Below, one piece after another: positions 15,102 to 24,042 of a DNA stretch of 35,419 nt (the first letter of the stretch is position 1; each line of letters opens with the position of its first letter). The stretch lies in the NCBI GenBank assembly GCA_910578965.1, contig CAJTSP010000004.1, positions 1-35,419 of the forward strand, written 5' to 3'. The notes below the pieces were generated by a model, which was not told the DNA's origin, did not search any database, and was given only the letters and a program-made list of their open reading frames with translations. This DNA comes from an uncultured Oscillospiraceae bacterium (lineage in GTDB: Bacteria > Bacillota > Clostridia > Oscillospirales > Ruminococcaceae). The translations under genes were made by a program, and so were the position numbers.

Positions 15102-18100
15102 TTATAGCGAAAAGAGCGGCTTTAGCTGGTAAAAGCCCCAACTTGGCAGCCAGAGGATGCTGCGCGCCCAGCCCTCGGGCACCGGCAGGCCGCTCACCGC
15201 CGGGTAAAACCAAACAAACACCGCCAGCGCCGCCGCAAGCAGCCCGCCGGCCAGCAGCCGCGCTTTGCGCGCGCCCGCAGGGCCGCCGGCCTCCAGCTCG
15301 GCCAAAAAGGCCGCGACGGCCAGCACCGAAAAGCCCAGGCAGGGGAAATAATGGTACAGGAAGGTGCAACGGGCCACAAGAGTCCAGGGCAAAAGCTGGG
15401 TAAGCCAAAGCACCAGCAGCGCGCCCCGCACCCGGCTGCCCCGGCCGCAAACCTGCCGTACGCCCAGCCAGCACACCGCCGCAAGCCCGCCCCAAAATAC
15501 CACCGGGCTGCCCAGACCCGCGATGCTGGCAACCCTGCCCTCGGCAAGGCCGCGCCCCATATAGTACCATACCGGGCGCAGCAAAAGAGGCCAGGTGTAC
15601 CAGCGGGATTCAAACGGATGGGCAGACTCGAGCCCTGCATGGTAGTTGTACATGGATTGCTGGCACCGCCACCATTCGCCCAAGGTAAAGCCGGCGTCCC
15701 GCGCCCAGTAAACGCCGTAGCTGCCAATATAAAGGGCCAGCGGCAGCAGCACAAAGCAGGCCACCCCGCCCGCCAGGGCGGCGGCAAGCTCCCGCCCAAA
15801 ACCGGGCTGCTTTTGCCGCCAGCGGGCATAGAGCACCCCAAAATAGAGCACCGCCAGCCCCGCGCCGGCATAGATGCCGGTCCATTTGCTGGCTGCTCCC
15901 AGCCCAAACGCCGCGCCGGAAACCGCCATAGGCAAAAGGCTTTTTACCACCCCTCTTTGCAGCACGCTTTGGCAGTACCAAACCATGCCGTACGCCCCCA
16001 GCAGGATAAAAAAGGTCCCATATACATCGATGGTGGCAATGCGGCTTTGAGAAAAACGCAGGGTATCCAGCGCAAAAAGGGCGGCCGCCGTAAAGGCCAG
16101 CCAGGGGCGCTTAAAGAGCCTCCGCGCCAGCAGGTAAAGCACCGGCACCATGCCGGCCCCAAACAGCGCCCCCGCCACCCGCCAGCCAAAGCCGTTCATG
16201 CCAAACAGGGCGATGCCCAGCATGATGAACACCTTGCCCAGCGGCGGGTGGGTGGTTTCGTACACCGGCAGCCGGTACAGATGCTCGTAGCCGGTGCGGC
16301 CGTGGTAAATTTCGTCAAAATACATGCTGTTGAGCTGGCTGATGGTGTTTGGCACCTTTTGCTGCTCGTCAAACAGGGCGCAGAGGGCCCCGCCGGGCTG
16401 TGAAAGGCCCAGCAGCACCCCCGATGCATCCCGGAAGGCCAACTCGGCCATACTGGCGTTTTCTATTGTGACAAGATACCGGCCGTCTGCCGGTATCTGC
16501 ACAGGCTCGAGCTTTTTCCATTGGAAGGTAGTGCCGTAGCCAAGCTCCAGCTCCGCCAGCACCGCACCGGACGAATCGGCAATGCGCAGCCACCCGCCAT
16601 AGGATATGGCCGGATAGGCCCACACCTCGGCAGCCTGCCCCTCTACCGTAACCGTCTCGGTACAGACACTCCCCGAAGCATCCAGCAGGGTTTCGGGCGC
16701 AGTATGCTCTCCCAGGTAAACGAGCCCGGCCGCGGCCGTGGCAAGGGTAAGCCCGGCCAGGGCAAGCCGCTCCTTGGCCGTCCAGGCAGGCAGCGGCGCA
16801 GGCGGCGCACAAGAGGGCCGCACGGGCGTAAACCGGCGGACATCGCCATGCAAAACAAGGCCATAGGCCGTATGCGCCAGCAGCAAAAAAAGCAATAGTT
16901 GGCAAAGGCCGGTAAACCGCAGCATCAGGGCCGAGGCTGCGCCGGTCAAAAACTCGTCGTCGGTACCGGCCGCGCAGTAAACAAGGGCCTGGTTAAGGGT
17001 GGCAGTAAGCGAAAAGCCGGCCGAAAGGCCCACCAGCCGCCTCTCACCCCAAACTGCGGCGGCCGCAATAAGCAGGGCAATGGCGGGCAGCAGATACCGC
17101 TCGTGCATGCGGTGGCTGAAGGTAAAGATCCCCGCCAGATAGACCGCCGCCAGCAGGAGCGGCGAAAACCGCCCGGCCCGGCTGCCCCGTACCGCCAAAA
17201 ACAGCAGATACCCGGTAACGAAAAGGATGCCTGCGCAGCCCCATTGCTGCCAGGTCAGGGGGCCGAACCGCCCCTCCTGCCCCGCCCAGTTGGCGCCCAG
17301 CGCCGCGTAAAGATTGCACGCGTTGATCGATGCATAGGGGTAGCTTTGTGCGGTACCCCAGTATTTTTCGGCCAGGAGGGCGGGCAGGCTGCCCACCGGG
17401 CCAAAGGGCAGCGCAGCCGCAAGCGGCGGCGCGAGGGCGGCCAGCACCCCCAAGGCCCCGTTTTTAAGGGCATGCAGCCGGGCGGCGCGGCGGGCACCAG
17501 CGTCCTGCAGGGCAGGGCCGGGCAAAGAGGGCAAAAGCAGCGGCCGTAAAAAGCAGACGGCCAGCGCCGGCCCAAGCAACAGGGGCTGCGGCTTTACGGC
17601 CAGCGCCACGCCGTACAAAAACGCAGCGGGTACAAACCGCTTTTGCTCCAGCAGCCAAAAGGCCCCTGCCATGCACAGGCAGAGCACCCCGTCGATCTGC
17701 CGCCAAACGGCGCTGTCAAACAAAAAAGCGGGGCAAAAGGCCGCCAGCGCCGCCAGCCAGAGCCCGGCGCGCCGGCCCAGGTTTTTTTGCCCGATGGCAT
17801 ATACCAGGGCGGCCAGGCCCAGATCGCAGAGGATGGGCACAAGGGCCATCAGCAGCGCGGCGCTTTTTTGGGTGTACGCAAGGCCAAAGGCCTGCATCAG
17901 CCGGCCCACCAGCCAGAGCACCAGCATATAGCCCGGCGGGTAATCGGCAAAGTAATCCGGTGCGTAAAACCCGGCCGGGCCAACATCCGCCATGCGCAAG
18001 GCCCACGAAAACAGGCATCCCTCGTCGTAAGGGTATGCATCGGTAACCAAAACCAGGGCGGCGCGCAGCAAAAACGCCCCGGCCAACAGGGCCAGCAGCG

Positions 18101-18182
18101 GCCCATGCCGATGCCAGGATACAGGGGCGCGGCCCTGAGGGCGCGGCCGCCCCGCCGCCGCCCGGCTTTGCTTTTTTGTCAT
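15102..18182 (-). CDS. Large membrane glycosyltransferase with two GT-C halves (C-terminal PMT/GT39-like)
   Basis: A 1026-residue multi-spanning membrane protein. The C-terminal half (about 610-1026) resembles dolichyl-phosphate-mannose protein mannosyltransferases. It has the first-loop acidic motif YFDEIYHGRTGYE (621-633), then THPPLGKVFIMLG (644-656), and SRIATIDVYGTFF downstream. The N-terminal half (1-450) is a separate GT-C-like unit with its own acidic motif YPYDEGCLF (50-58), YPPGYMLVLW (81-90) and a later HRMHERYLLP segment (357-366). Between them (about 490-610) lies a soluble, beta-rich stretch that would be extracytoplasmic. Enzymes of this fold use polyprenyl-phosphate sugars at the outer face of the membrane. 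Protein O-glycosylation or cell-wall polymer modification is possible; donor and acceptor are unknown. AAAGGAG precedes the ATG. It is the last gene of the pgsA-cysS run. Confidence 0.85.
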   Translation of the reverse strand: MTKKQSRAAAGRPRPQGRAPVSWHRHGPLLALLAGAFLLRAALVLVTDAYPYDEGCLFSWALRMADVGPAGFYAPDYFADYPPGYMLVLWLVGRLMQAFGLAYTQKSAALLMALVPILCDLGLAALVYAIGQKNLGRRAGLWLAALAAFCPAFLFDSAVWRQIDGVLCLCMAGAFWLLEQKRFVPAAFLYGVALAVKPQPLLLGPALAVCFLRPLLLPSLPGPALQDAGARRAARLHALKNGALGVLAALAPPLAAALPFGPVGSLPALLAEKYWGTAQSYPYASINACNLYAALGANWAGQEGRFGPLTWQQWGCAGILFVTGYLLFLAVRGSRAGRFSPLLLAAVYLAGIFTFSHRMHERYLLPAIALLIAAAAVWGERRLVGLSAGFSLTATLNQALVYCAAGTDDEFLTGAASALMLRFTGLCQLLLFLLLAHTAYGLVLHGDVRRFTPVRPSCAPPAPLPAWTAKERLALAGLTLATAAAGLVYLGEHTAPETLLDASGSVCTETVTVEGQAAEVWAYPAISYGGWLRIADSSGAVLAELELGYGTTFQWKKLEPVQIPADGRYLVTIENASMAELAFRDASGVLLGLSQPGGALCALFDEQQKVPNTISQLNSMYFDEIYHGRTGYEHLYRLPVYETTHPPLGKVFIMLGIALFGMNGFGWRVAGALFGAGMVPVLYLLARRLFKRPWLAFTAAALFALDTLRFSQSRIATIDVYGTFFILLGAYGMVWYCQSVLQRGVVKSLLPMAVSGAAFGLGAASKWTGIYAGAGLAVLYFGVLYARWRQKQPGFGRELAAALAGGVACFVLLPLALYIGSYGVYWARDAGFTLGEWWRCQQSMYNYHAGLESAHPFESRWYTWPLLLRPVWYYMGRGLAEGRVASIAGLGSPVVFWGGLAAVCWLGVRQVCGRGSRVRGALLVLWLTQLLPWTLVARCTFLYHYFPCLGFSVLAVAAFLAELEAGGPAGARKARLLAGGLLAAALAVFVWFYPAVSGLPVPEGWARSILWLPSWGFYQLKPLFSL

Positions 18183-18314
18183 AAACCGGCTCCTTTACAG
18201 GAGGCCCGGCAGCGCCGCGTAAGGGGCAAGGCCCCGCGACGCCCTGCCGGGCCCCGGGTAGGGTAAATAAACGCGATCTGGGCAAGCTGCACGGGCGCCT
18301 GCGGGCGGCCCGGC

Positions 18315-19709
18315 TTACACCCGGCTCACCTTGGGGCCCTGCGGGGTGTCCTCCACCGCCCAGCCCATGCCGGCCAGCCGGGCGCGGATGGCGTCGGCGG
18401 TGGGCCAGTCCTTGGCCTTTTTGGCGGCGGCGCGCTGCTCTACCAGCGCGGTGACCTCGGCGGGGGTCTCATCGGTTTTGCGGTTGTACAAGAGGCCCAG
18501 CACCCCGGTGATCCCGTCAAAGGCGCTGCTGGCGGCGGCAAGGGCGGCCGGGCTGGCCTTGGGGGCAAGGGTGTTGATCTCCCTCGCCAGCTCAAACAGG
18601 GCGGCCAGCGCGTCGGCGGTGTTGAGGTCGTCGTCCATCGCCTTGTCAAACTTGGCAAGGGCGGCGGCAGCCTTGCCGGACAGGGCCTCGTCGCTGCCGA
18701 CAGCCTTGCCGAGCATAAAATCAAGGTTTTCGCGGCAGGTGTACAGCCGCTCCAAGCTGCTCTTGCAGGCCTCGATCAGCTCGGCGGTATAGTTGAGGGG
18801 GCTGCGGTAGTGGGCCGAGAGCATAAAATAGCGGATGGGCTCGTAGCCGTAGCGGTCGGCGATCTCGCGCACGGTAAAAAAGTTGTTGGCGCTCTTGCTC
18901 ATCTTGTGGTTGTCGATGTTCAAAAAGCCGTTGTGCATCCAGTACCGGCTGAAGGTGCAGCCGTTGGCGCACTCGCTTTGGGCGATCTCGTTTTCGTGGT
19001 GGGGAAAGATGAGGTCCTGCCCGCCGCAGTGCAGGTCGATGGTTTTGCCCAGATGTTTGCGGGCCATGGCGCTGCACTCGATGTGCCAGCCGGGCCGGCC
19101 GGGGCCGTAGGGGCTGTCCCAGGCGGGCTCGCCAGGCTTGGCCGCCTTCCAGACGGCAAAATCGGCCGGGTCCTCCTTGAGGCCGTCCTGCAGCCGGCTG
19201 CGCAGCTCCCGGTTGCCGCTCTCAAGGTCGTCAAGATTCAGATGGCTCAGCTTGCCGTACTCCCTAAATTTGCGGGCACGGAAATAGACATCCCCGTTTT
19301 GGGCCACATAGCCGTAGCCCTTGTCCAAAATGTCCTTTACAATGTCCAGAATCTCGGCAATATGCTCGGTGGCGCGGGGACGCACGGTGGGCTCCAACGC
19401 GTTGAGGCCGCGGCTGTCGGTCAGGAACTCGGCCTCAAATTTTTCGGCCACCTCCTTCATGCTGCAGCCCTGCTCCCGGGCCTTTTGGATGAGCTTGTCG
19501 TCAATATCGGTGATGTTGGAGACAAACAGCACCTTGTTGCCCTTGTACTCAAGATAGCGGCGCAGGGTGTCAAACACCACCACCGGCCGCGCGTTGCCGA
19601 TGTGGATATAGTTATAAACGGTCGGCCCACAGACATAGATGCGGTACTCGCCCAGCGTTTGGGGGATGAATTCCTCCTTTTGCCGGGTAAGGGTATTGAA
19701 AATCTGCAT
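18315..19709 (-). CDS. cysS: Cysteinyl-tRNA synthetase
   Basis: Class I aminoacyl-tRNA synthetase that charges tRNA-Cys in the cytoplasm. The 464-residue length is typical. Key residues are visible: the HIGH-type HIGN at 36-39, KMSKS at 269-273, and zinc ligands C27, C212, H237 and E241 (in GGQDLIFPHHENE). The C-terminal DALR-type helical anticodon-binding region follows, ending in a short basic segment. The ATG at 19709 has an AGGGGG ribosome-binding site. The gene starts 51 nt after the pgsA stop and precedes the GT-C gene by 132 nt. No T-box leader fits in the short upstream gap. Confidence 0.97.
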   Translation of the reverse strand: MQIFNTLTRQKEEFIPQTLGEYRIYVCGPTVYNYIHIGNARPVVVFDTLRRYLEYKGNKVLFVSNITDIDDKLIQKAREQGCSMKEVAEKFEAEFLTDSRGLNALEPTVRPRATEHIAEILDIVKDILDKGYGYVAQNGDVYFRARKFREYGKLSHLNLDDLESGNRELRSRLQDGLKEDPADFAVWKAAKPGEPAWDSPYGPGRPGWHIECSAMARKHLGKTIDLHCGGQDLIFPHHENEIAQSECANGCTFSRYWMHNGFLNIDNHKMSKSANNFFTVREIADRYGYEPIRYFMLSAHYRSPLNYTAELIEACKSSLERLYTCRENLDFMLGKAVGSDEALSGKAAAALAKFDKAMDDDLNTADALAALFELAREINTLAPKASPAALAAASSAFDGITGVLGLLYNRKTDETPAEVTALVEQRAAAKKAKDWPTADAIRARLAGMGWAVEDTPQGPKVSRV

Positions 19710-19760
19710 GGTAAAGCCCCCTGTTCTTGACGATCTTATGATATTTTATCAATTCCGCTG

Positions 19761-20336
19761 TTATTTCATGGAAGAAAAGCAACCGCGGTTCTGCCACAGG
19801 TAAATACCGCCGGACAAGGCGGTAACCGCTGCCACCGCCCAACAAAAAGCCTGTGTTACAAGCTGCACCGCGCCGATGTCGGCCGGGCCGGCGAGGGCCG
19901 CGGCAAGGTAGTAGAACAGGATGGCAAGCATCTGCAACACGGTTTTCACCTTGCCCCAGATATTGGCCGCAATAACCCTGCCGCCCGCGGCCGCTACCAT
20001 GCGCACCCCGGCCACCGCAAACTCGCGGAAGAGGATAATGGCCAGCACCACCGGGCTGCACACCCCGTCCGCCATCATGTACAAAAAGGCGGTGGTGGTG
20101 AGCATTTTATCGGCCAGAGGGTCGGCAAATTTGCCGAAATCGGTAACCATGTTGCAGCGGCGGGCAATCTGGCCGTCCAGATAATCGGTAAGGCTGGCGG
20201 CGGCAAACACCACCCCCGCCGCCAGCATCATACCGGGGCGGAACAGGGCGGTGCCATAGCCGCCCATGCCGGCAAACACCATAAACACCGGTACCAGCAA
20301 AATGCGCAGCACCGTAAGCTTGTTGGGCAGGTTCAT
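19761..20336 (-). CDS. pgsA: CDP-diacylglycerol-glycerol-3-phosphate 3-phosphatidyltransferase
   Basis: Makes phosphatidylglycerol phosphate from CDP-diacylglycerol and glycerol 3-phosphate, the committed step to phosphatidylglycerol, in the cytoplasmic membrane. The 191-residue product has the full CDP-alcohol phosphotransferase motif: D51, D54-G55, A58-R59, G68, D72 and D76 (within TDYLDGQIAR and GKFADPLADK). Several hydrophobic helices follow, as does the opening MNLPNKLTVLRI typical of PgsA. GAGGAGG lies upstream of the ATG at 20336. Its position between rimO and cysS fits the usual rimO-pgsA neighbourhood in Clostridia. A different CDP-alcohol acceptor is possible but less likely. Confidence 0.93.
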   Translation of the reverse strand: MNLPNKLTVLRILLVPVFMVFAGMGGYGTALFRPGMMLAAGVVFAAASLTDYLDGQIARRCNMVTDFGKFADPLADKMLTTTAFLYMMADGVCSPVVLAIILFREFAVAGVRMVAAAGGRVIAANIWGKVKTVLQMLAILFYYLAAALAGPADIGAVQLVTQAFCWAVAAVTALSGGIYLWQNRGCFSSMK

Positions 20337-20392
20337 ACAAAAAGCCTCCTCTTATCTATGCGTAAATGCATCGGTTTGACCCGCCGGCTTGG

Positions 20393-20425
20393 GCGCGGGG
20401 CCGGCGTTTTTGGCCGGCCCCGCGC
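20393..20425. repeat. Perfect 13-bp GC-rich hairpin between rimO and pgsA
   Basis: GCGCGGGGCCGGC (20393-20405) is the exact reverse complement of 20413-20425, with a 7-nt loop GTTTTTG. Two diverged echoes of the loop region (CTTTTGGCCGGCATCGCG near 20433 and CGTTTTTGGGCTGCATCGC near 20478) suggest a degenerate repeat cluster filling the 227-nt gap. Neither strand has a following T-run. Confidence 0.6.
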
Positions 20426-20563
20426 GGCAGGTGCTTTTGGCCGGCATCGCGGGGCTGGAGCCAGCGCAGCTCGGGCGTTTTTGGGCTGCATCGCAAGGCC
20501 GGGGGCCGGCGGCGCATAAGGGGCTGCCCGGCACGGCAAAGCGCCGGCAGCTTTAGCCCAGCC

Positions 20564-21883
20564 TCACGCCAACCGGCCGTACAGGTCGTAAACGTCGCTT
20601 TCCTCCACCAGCACCTCGTAAAACCCGCCGGGGATAAGGGGCGTTTCGCTTTGCACGCAGACGTTTGTGTCGATCTCGGGCGCGTCGGCGGCCGCGCGGC
20701 AAAGCCAGAGCCCGCTCCCCTCGTCGTACCCATCGCAGAGCACCCGCAGGGTGCTGCCCACCCTTTGGGCCTGCTTTTGAGCCGTGATTTCGGCCTGGAT
20801 GCGCATGATGACATCCACCCGGCGCTGCTTTTCCTCCTCGGATACGTCGTCCGGCAGGCGGGCCGCGACGGTGCCCTCCTCGGGGCTGAAGGCAAAACAG
20901 CCCAGCCGGTCGAACTGCTGGGCGCGCACAAAATCGCACAGCTCCTCAAACTGGGCCTCGGTCTCGCCGGGATAGCCCACCAGGAGGGTCGTGCGCAGGG
21001 CGATGCCCGGGATGCCCGCCCGCAGCCGGGCCAGCGCGGCCTCGATCCCGGCCCGGCCGCCCCGGCGGTTCATGCGCCTGAGGACCTCATCCGAACAGTG
21101 CTGGATGGGCAGGTCCAGATAGGGTACCGCCTTGGGGCTGCGGGCCATGGCGGCCACAAGCTCGCCGGTGATCCGCTCGGGGTAGGCGTAGAGGATGCGC
21201 ACCCACTCGATGCCCTCGACCTCATCCAGCCCGGCCAGCAGCTCGCACAGGCGGTTTTGGCCGGTATCCTCGCCGTAGGCGGTGGGGTCCTGGGCCACTA
21301 AGATCAGCTCCCGCACCCCCTGGCCGGCCAGCCAGCGGGCCTCGGCCAAACAGTCTTTCAGCGGGCGGCTGCGCATCGGCCCCCGGATGAGCGGGATGGC
21401 GCAGTAATAGCAGCCGTTGGAGCAGCCCTCGGCAATCTTTAAGTAAGCATAATGCGGCGGCGTGCTGATGACCCGCGGCCCGCCCAGCGGCAGCGCCGTT
21501 TTGGGGCCGTAGCACTCGGCGGCAACGCCGGTGGCCTCCAGCCGCTCGAGGATAGCGGGCAGCGCCGCGTTGGAGCCAAGGCCCACCACCGCATCCACCT
21601 CGGGGATTTCCTTGCGGATTTCGGCCTGGTACCGCTCGGCCAGGCAGCCGATGACCACCACCTTAAGCCCCGGCTTTTGCTCCTTGAGGGCGCAGGCCGT
21701 CAGGATCTGCTCGATGGCCTCCTCCTTGGCGGGCTGGATAAAGCCGCAGGTGTTTACGATAATGCAGTCGGCCTCGGCGGCATCCGGGGTTGTAGCATGC
21801 CCCGCGGCAAGCAGGGCATGGCAGAGCACATCTGCGTCCACCTGGTTTTTGGGGCAGCCCAGGCTGATGAGGGCAATTTTCAT
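20564..21883 (-). CDS. rimO: Ribosomal protein uS12 methylthiotransferase RimO
   Basis: Radical-SAM enzyme that methylthiolates the conserved Asp of ribosomal protein uS12. The 439-residue product has three domains. The N-terminal UPF0004 domain carries a second-cluster cysteine set C10, C46 and C80 (SLGCPKN, NTCGF, IGCLAER). The radical-SAM core has CSNGCYYC with C154, C158 and C161. The C-terminal TRAM domain contains LRVLCDGYDEGSGLWLCRAAADAPEIDTNV, the RimO-type form that separates it from MiaB. The ATG at 21883 starts exactly at family homology and has AAGGA upstream; the frame is open further upstream through recX and should not be counted. It is probably co-transcribed with recA-recX (37-nt gap). 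Confidence 0.95.
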   Translation of the reverse strand: MKIALISLGCPKNQVDADVLCHALLAAGHATTPDAAEADCIIVNTCGFIQPAKEEAIEQILTACALKEQKPGLKVVVIGCLAERYQAEIRKEIPEVDAVVGLGSNAALPAILERLEATGVAAECYGPKTALPLGGPRVISTPPHYAYLKIAEGCSNGCYYCAIPLIRGPMRSRPLKDCLAEARWLAGQGVRELILVAQDPTAYGEDTGQNRLCELLAGLDEVEGIEWVRILYAYPERITGELVAAMARSPKAVPYLDLPIQHCSDEVLRRMNRRGGRAGIEAALARLRAGIPGIALRTTLLVGYPGETEAQFEELCDFVRAQQFDRLGCFAFSPEEGTVAARLPDDVSEEEKQRRVDVIMRIQAEITAQKQAQRVGSTLRVLCDGYDEGSGLWLCRAAADAPEIDTNVCVQSETPLIPGGFYEVLVEESDVYDLYGRLA

Positions 21884-21920
21884 CTTATCTGCTTCCTTTT
21901 TTCGCATTTCCCGGCGGGGG

Positions 21921-22565
21921 CTATTCTTCGCCATCCCCGTACCATTCCAGCGCCTCGCGCACCGCCGTATAGGAAAACCCACGTCGTGCCAGGGCGGCCA
22001 GCACCGCGTCCCGCCGGCCCTCGGCCAGCCTGCGGCCATAGCTTTTGCGCAAAAGGGCCAGCGCCGCGGCTGCCTCGGGGGAGGGGCCGTCCGCCTGCCC
22101 GGGCCTGTACAGCTCTTCGAGCACCGCATCCGCCGTCTCACGGGCAATGCCCTTTTGGGCCAGGTGGCGGGCAATCTCGCGGCGGGATTTATGCCTCTCC
22201 AGCAGATACTTTGCACGGTGGCGGGCAAAATTTTCGTCGTTCAAAAGCCCAAGCCCCGCCGCCTTTGCCACCGCCGCCGCGGCCGAGTGCTCGTCAAACC
22301 GGGCGCAGAGCTTTTGGTAGAGCTCGCCCGAGGCATAGTCCCGCAGCGAGAGGTACTGCAGCGCCTTGTCGGCAGCCTTGCGGGTCTCGCTGGCGGCGCG
22401 CAGCTCCTCAAGCTCGGCGGGGGCAAAGGCCATGCCCTCCCCGATGGCGCGGGTAAAAAAGGTCTCGCTGTCCAGGCTAAACAAAAACCCCTCTGCGCAA
22501 AACAGGGCAAAACGGCCCTGGCGGGTTTTGCGAATCTCGGTAATACAAATGCATGCGTCCTGCAA
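21921..22565 (-). CDS. recX: Regulatory protein RecX
   Basis: Modulator of RecA that binds the nucleoprotein filament and limits or reshapes strand exchange. The 214-residue product has tandem three-helix RecX repeats, recognisable in ALQYLSLRDYASGELYQKL, LGLLNDENFARHRAKYLLERHKSRREIARHLAQKGI and a third, weaker copy ending RRGFSYTAVREALEWY. The N-terminal ~60 residues are a small beta-rich leader seen in Firmicutes RecX. It starts 6 nt after the recA stop, so the two are almost certainly translated from one message, as in many bacteria. Confidence 0.9.
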   Translation of the reverse strand: MQDACICITEIRKTRQGRFALFCAEGFLFSLDSETFFTRAIGEGMAFAPAELEELRAASETRKAADKALQYLSLRDYASGELYQKLCARFDEHSAAAAVAKAAGLGLLNDENFARHRAKYLLERHKSRREIARHLAQKGIARETADAVLEELYRPGQADGPSPEAAAALALLRKSYGRRLAEGRRDAVLAALARRGFSYTAVREALEWYGDGEE

Positions 22566-22571
22566 GGCGGC

Positions 22572-23738
22572 TTACTCGTCTTCCACCAGGATATCAAGGT
22601 CGGCCTCGTTGGGGCCGACCGCTGCCGGTGCTGCGCTCGCCGGCACGGCATCGCGGGCGGCTGCCTTAGGCGGGGCGGCCTTTGCGCCTTTTTTGCCCAG
22701 GGTAAGGCGGCCGGCGTTCTCGCGCACCCCGGCCTCAATCTCAGCCATTATCTCGGGATGCTCCTTGAGGAAAGCCTTGACATTATCCCGCCCCTGGCCC
22801 AGGCGGGTCTCGCCATAGTTGAACCAGGCCCCGCTCTTTTGTACAATGCCCAGCAAAACGCCGAGATCCAAAATCTCGCCGACCTTGCTGATGCCCTCGC
22901 CAAACATGATGTCGAACTCGGCTTCCTTAAAGGGGGGCGCCACCTTGTTTTTGACCACCTTTGCCCGGGTGCGGTTGCCGATAAACTGCCCCGAGGCGTC
23001 CTTGAGGCCCTCGGTGCGGCGCACATCGATGCGCACGCTGGAATAGTATTTGAGCGCGCGGCCCCCGGCAGTGACCTCGGGGCTGCCGTACACCACGCCG
23101 ACCTTTTCGCGCAACTGGTTGATAAAAATGGCGACGGTACCGGTTTTGCCAATGACGCCGGTGAGCTTGCGCAGCGCCTGGCTCATAAGGCGGGCCTGCA
23201 GGCCGACATGGGAATCGCCCATTTCACCCTCGATCTCGGCCCGGGGCACCATGGCGGCCACCGAGTCGATCACGATGGCGTCAATAGCGCCCGAGCGCAC
23301 CAGGGCCTCACAGATTTCCAGCGCCTGCTCGCCGGTGTCCGGCTGGCTCACCAGGAGGTTATCGATGTCCACCCCCAGCGCACGGGCGTACACCGGGTCC
23401 AGCGCATGCTCCACGTCGATAAAAGCAGCCTCGCCGCCGGCCTTCTGGGCCTCGGCCAGGACATGCAGCGCGAGGGTGGTTTTGCCGCTGGACTCCGGCC
23501 CATACACCTCCACCACCCGGCCGCGCGGCATACCGCCCACCCCCAGCGCAAGGTCGAGCGAAAGGCTGCCGGTGGGGATGCAGTCCACTTGCATGGCGGT
23601 GTTGGCGCCCAGCTTCATCACAGCGCCCTTGCCAAACTGCTTTTCAATTTGGGCCAGCGCGGTTTCCAGCGCGGCCTTTTTATCGCCCGGGGCCTTTTTC
23701 TCGGGGCTTGCAACCGTTGCCTTTTTCTTTTCTGCCAT
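22572..23738 (-). CDS. recA: Recombinase RecA
   Basis: ATP-dependent strand-exchange protein for homologous recombination and DNA-damage response. The 388-residue product has Walker A GPESSGKTT (80-88), the QPDTGEQALEI segment, the EGEMGDSHVGLQARLMSQALRK loop-1 region, FINQLREK, and the loop-2/GGRALKYYSSVRID motif. The N terminus (about 1-22) is Lys/Ala-rich, and the tail after 345 is Ala/Pro-rich and ends acidic (EADLDILVEDE). Two candidate promoters are seen, at 23786-23814 and 24035-24063. No canonical Gram-positive LexA box (GAAC-N4-GTTC) was seen by eye in the 387-nt upstream gap, which is filled by palindromic repeats. Confidence 0.98.
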   Translation of the reverse strand: MAEKKKATVASPEKKAPGDKKAALETALAQIEKQFGKGAVMKLGANTAMQVDCIPTGSLSLDLALGVGGMPRGRVVEVYGPESSGKTTLALHVLAEAQKAGGEAAFIDVEHALDPVYARALGVDIDNLLVSQPDTGEQALEICEALVRSGAIDAIVIDSVAAMVPRAEIEGEMGDSHVGLQARLMSQALRKLTGVIGKTGTVAIFINQLREKVGVVYGSPEVTAGGRALKYYSSVRIDVRRTEGLKDASGQFIGNRTRAKVVKNKVAPPFKEAEFDIMFGEGISKVGEILDLGVLLGIVQKSGAWFNYGETRLGQGRDNVKAFLKEHPEIMAEIEAGVRENAGRLTLGKKGAKAAPPKAAARDAVPASAAPAAVGPNEADLDILVEDE

Positions 23739-23785
23739 AATCCTGCCTGCTCCTTACCCATCAAGATCGATGATGTATTTTATAT

Positions 23786-23814
23786 AGTATAACAACCGTC
23801 GGCGGCTTTATGAA
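23786..23814 (-). promoter_or_regulatory. Candidate proximal recA promoter
   Basis: On the minus strand, TTCATA (23814-23809), 17 bp, TATACT (23791-23786), about 48 nt before the recA ATG. The -35 matches only 4 of 6 positions, and the -35 edges into the first palindromic repeat region. Confidence 0.4.
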
Positions 23815-24042
23815 CCCATGCGCATGTAGCATGGATGGGTCTATGGGCGGTTTCGCCGGTTGCTCCCGCAAGGGGCGAGGCGAACGCCATAAGATAGAGG
23901 ATAATAGCCGCTTTGCGGCTCTATTATACCACGAACGCGCAGCGTGAATGGTATAATGGGCGATTTCGCCGGTTGCCCCCGCCAGGGGCGAGGCGAACGC
24001 CATAAAAATAAATGATAATAGCCGCTTTGCGGCTATTATACC
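23813..24042. repeat. Two tandem copies of a palindromic intergenic repeat upstream of recA
   Basis: Copy 1 (23843-23930) and copy 2 (23956-24042) align over almost 90 bp. Their first 50 bases differ at only three positions. Each holds several nested dyads: ATGGGCG...CGCCAT outer arms, TTGC/GCAA type inner arms, and ATAATAGCCGC-TTT-GCGGCTATTAT (perfect in copy 2, 24015-24039). Between the copies a 9-bp inverted repeat ATTATACCA/TGGTATAAT (23923-23931, 23949-23957) links them, and a related hairpin precedes copy 1 (23813-23842). No protein-coding role is evident. The structure resembles a REP/MITE-type interspersed element. Confidence 0.8.
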
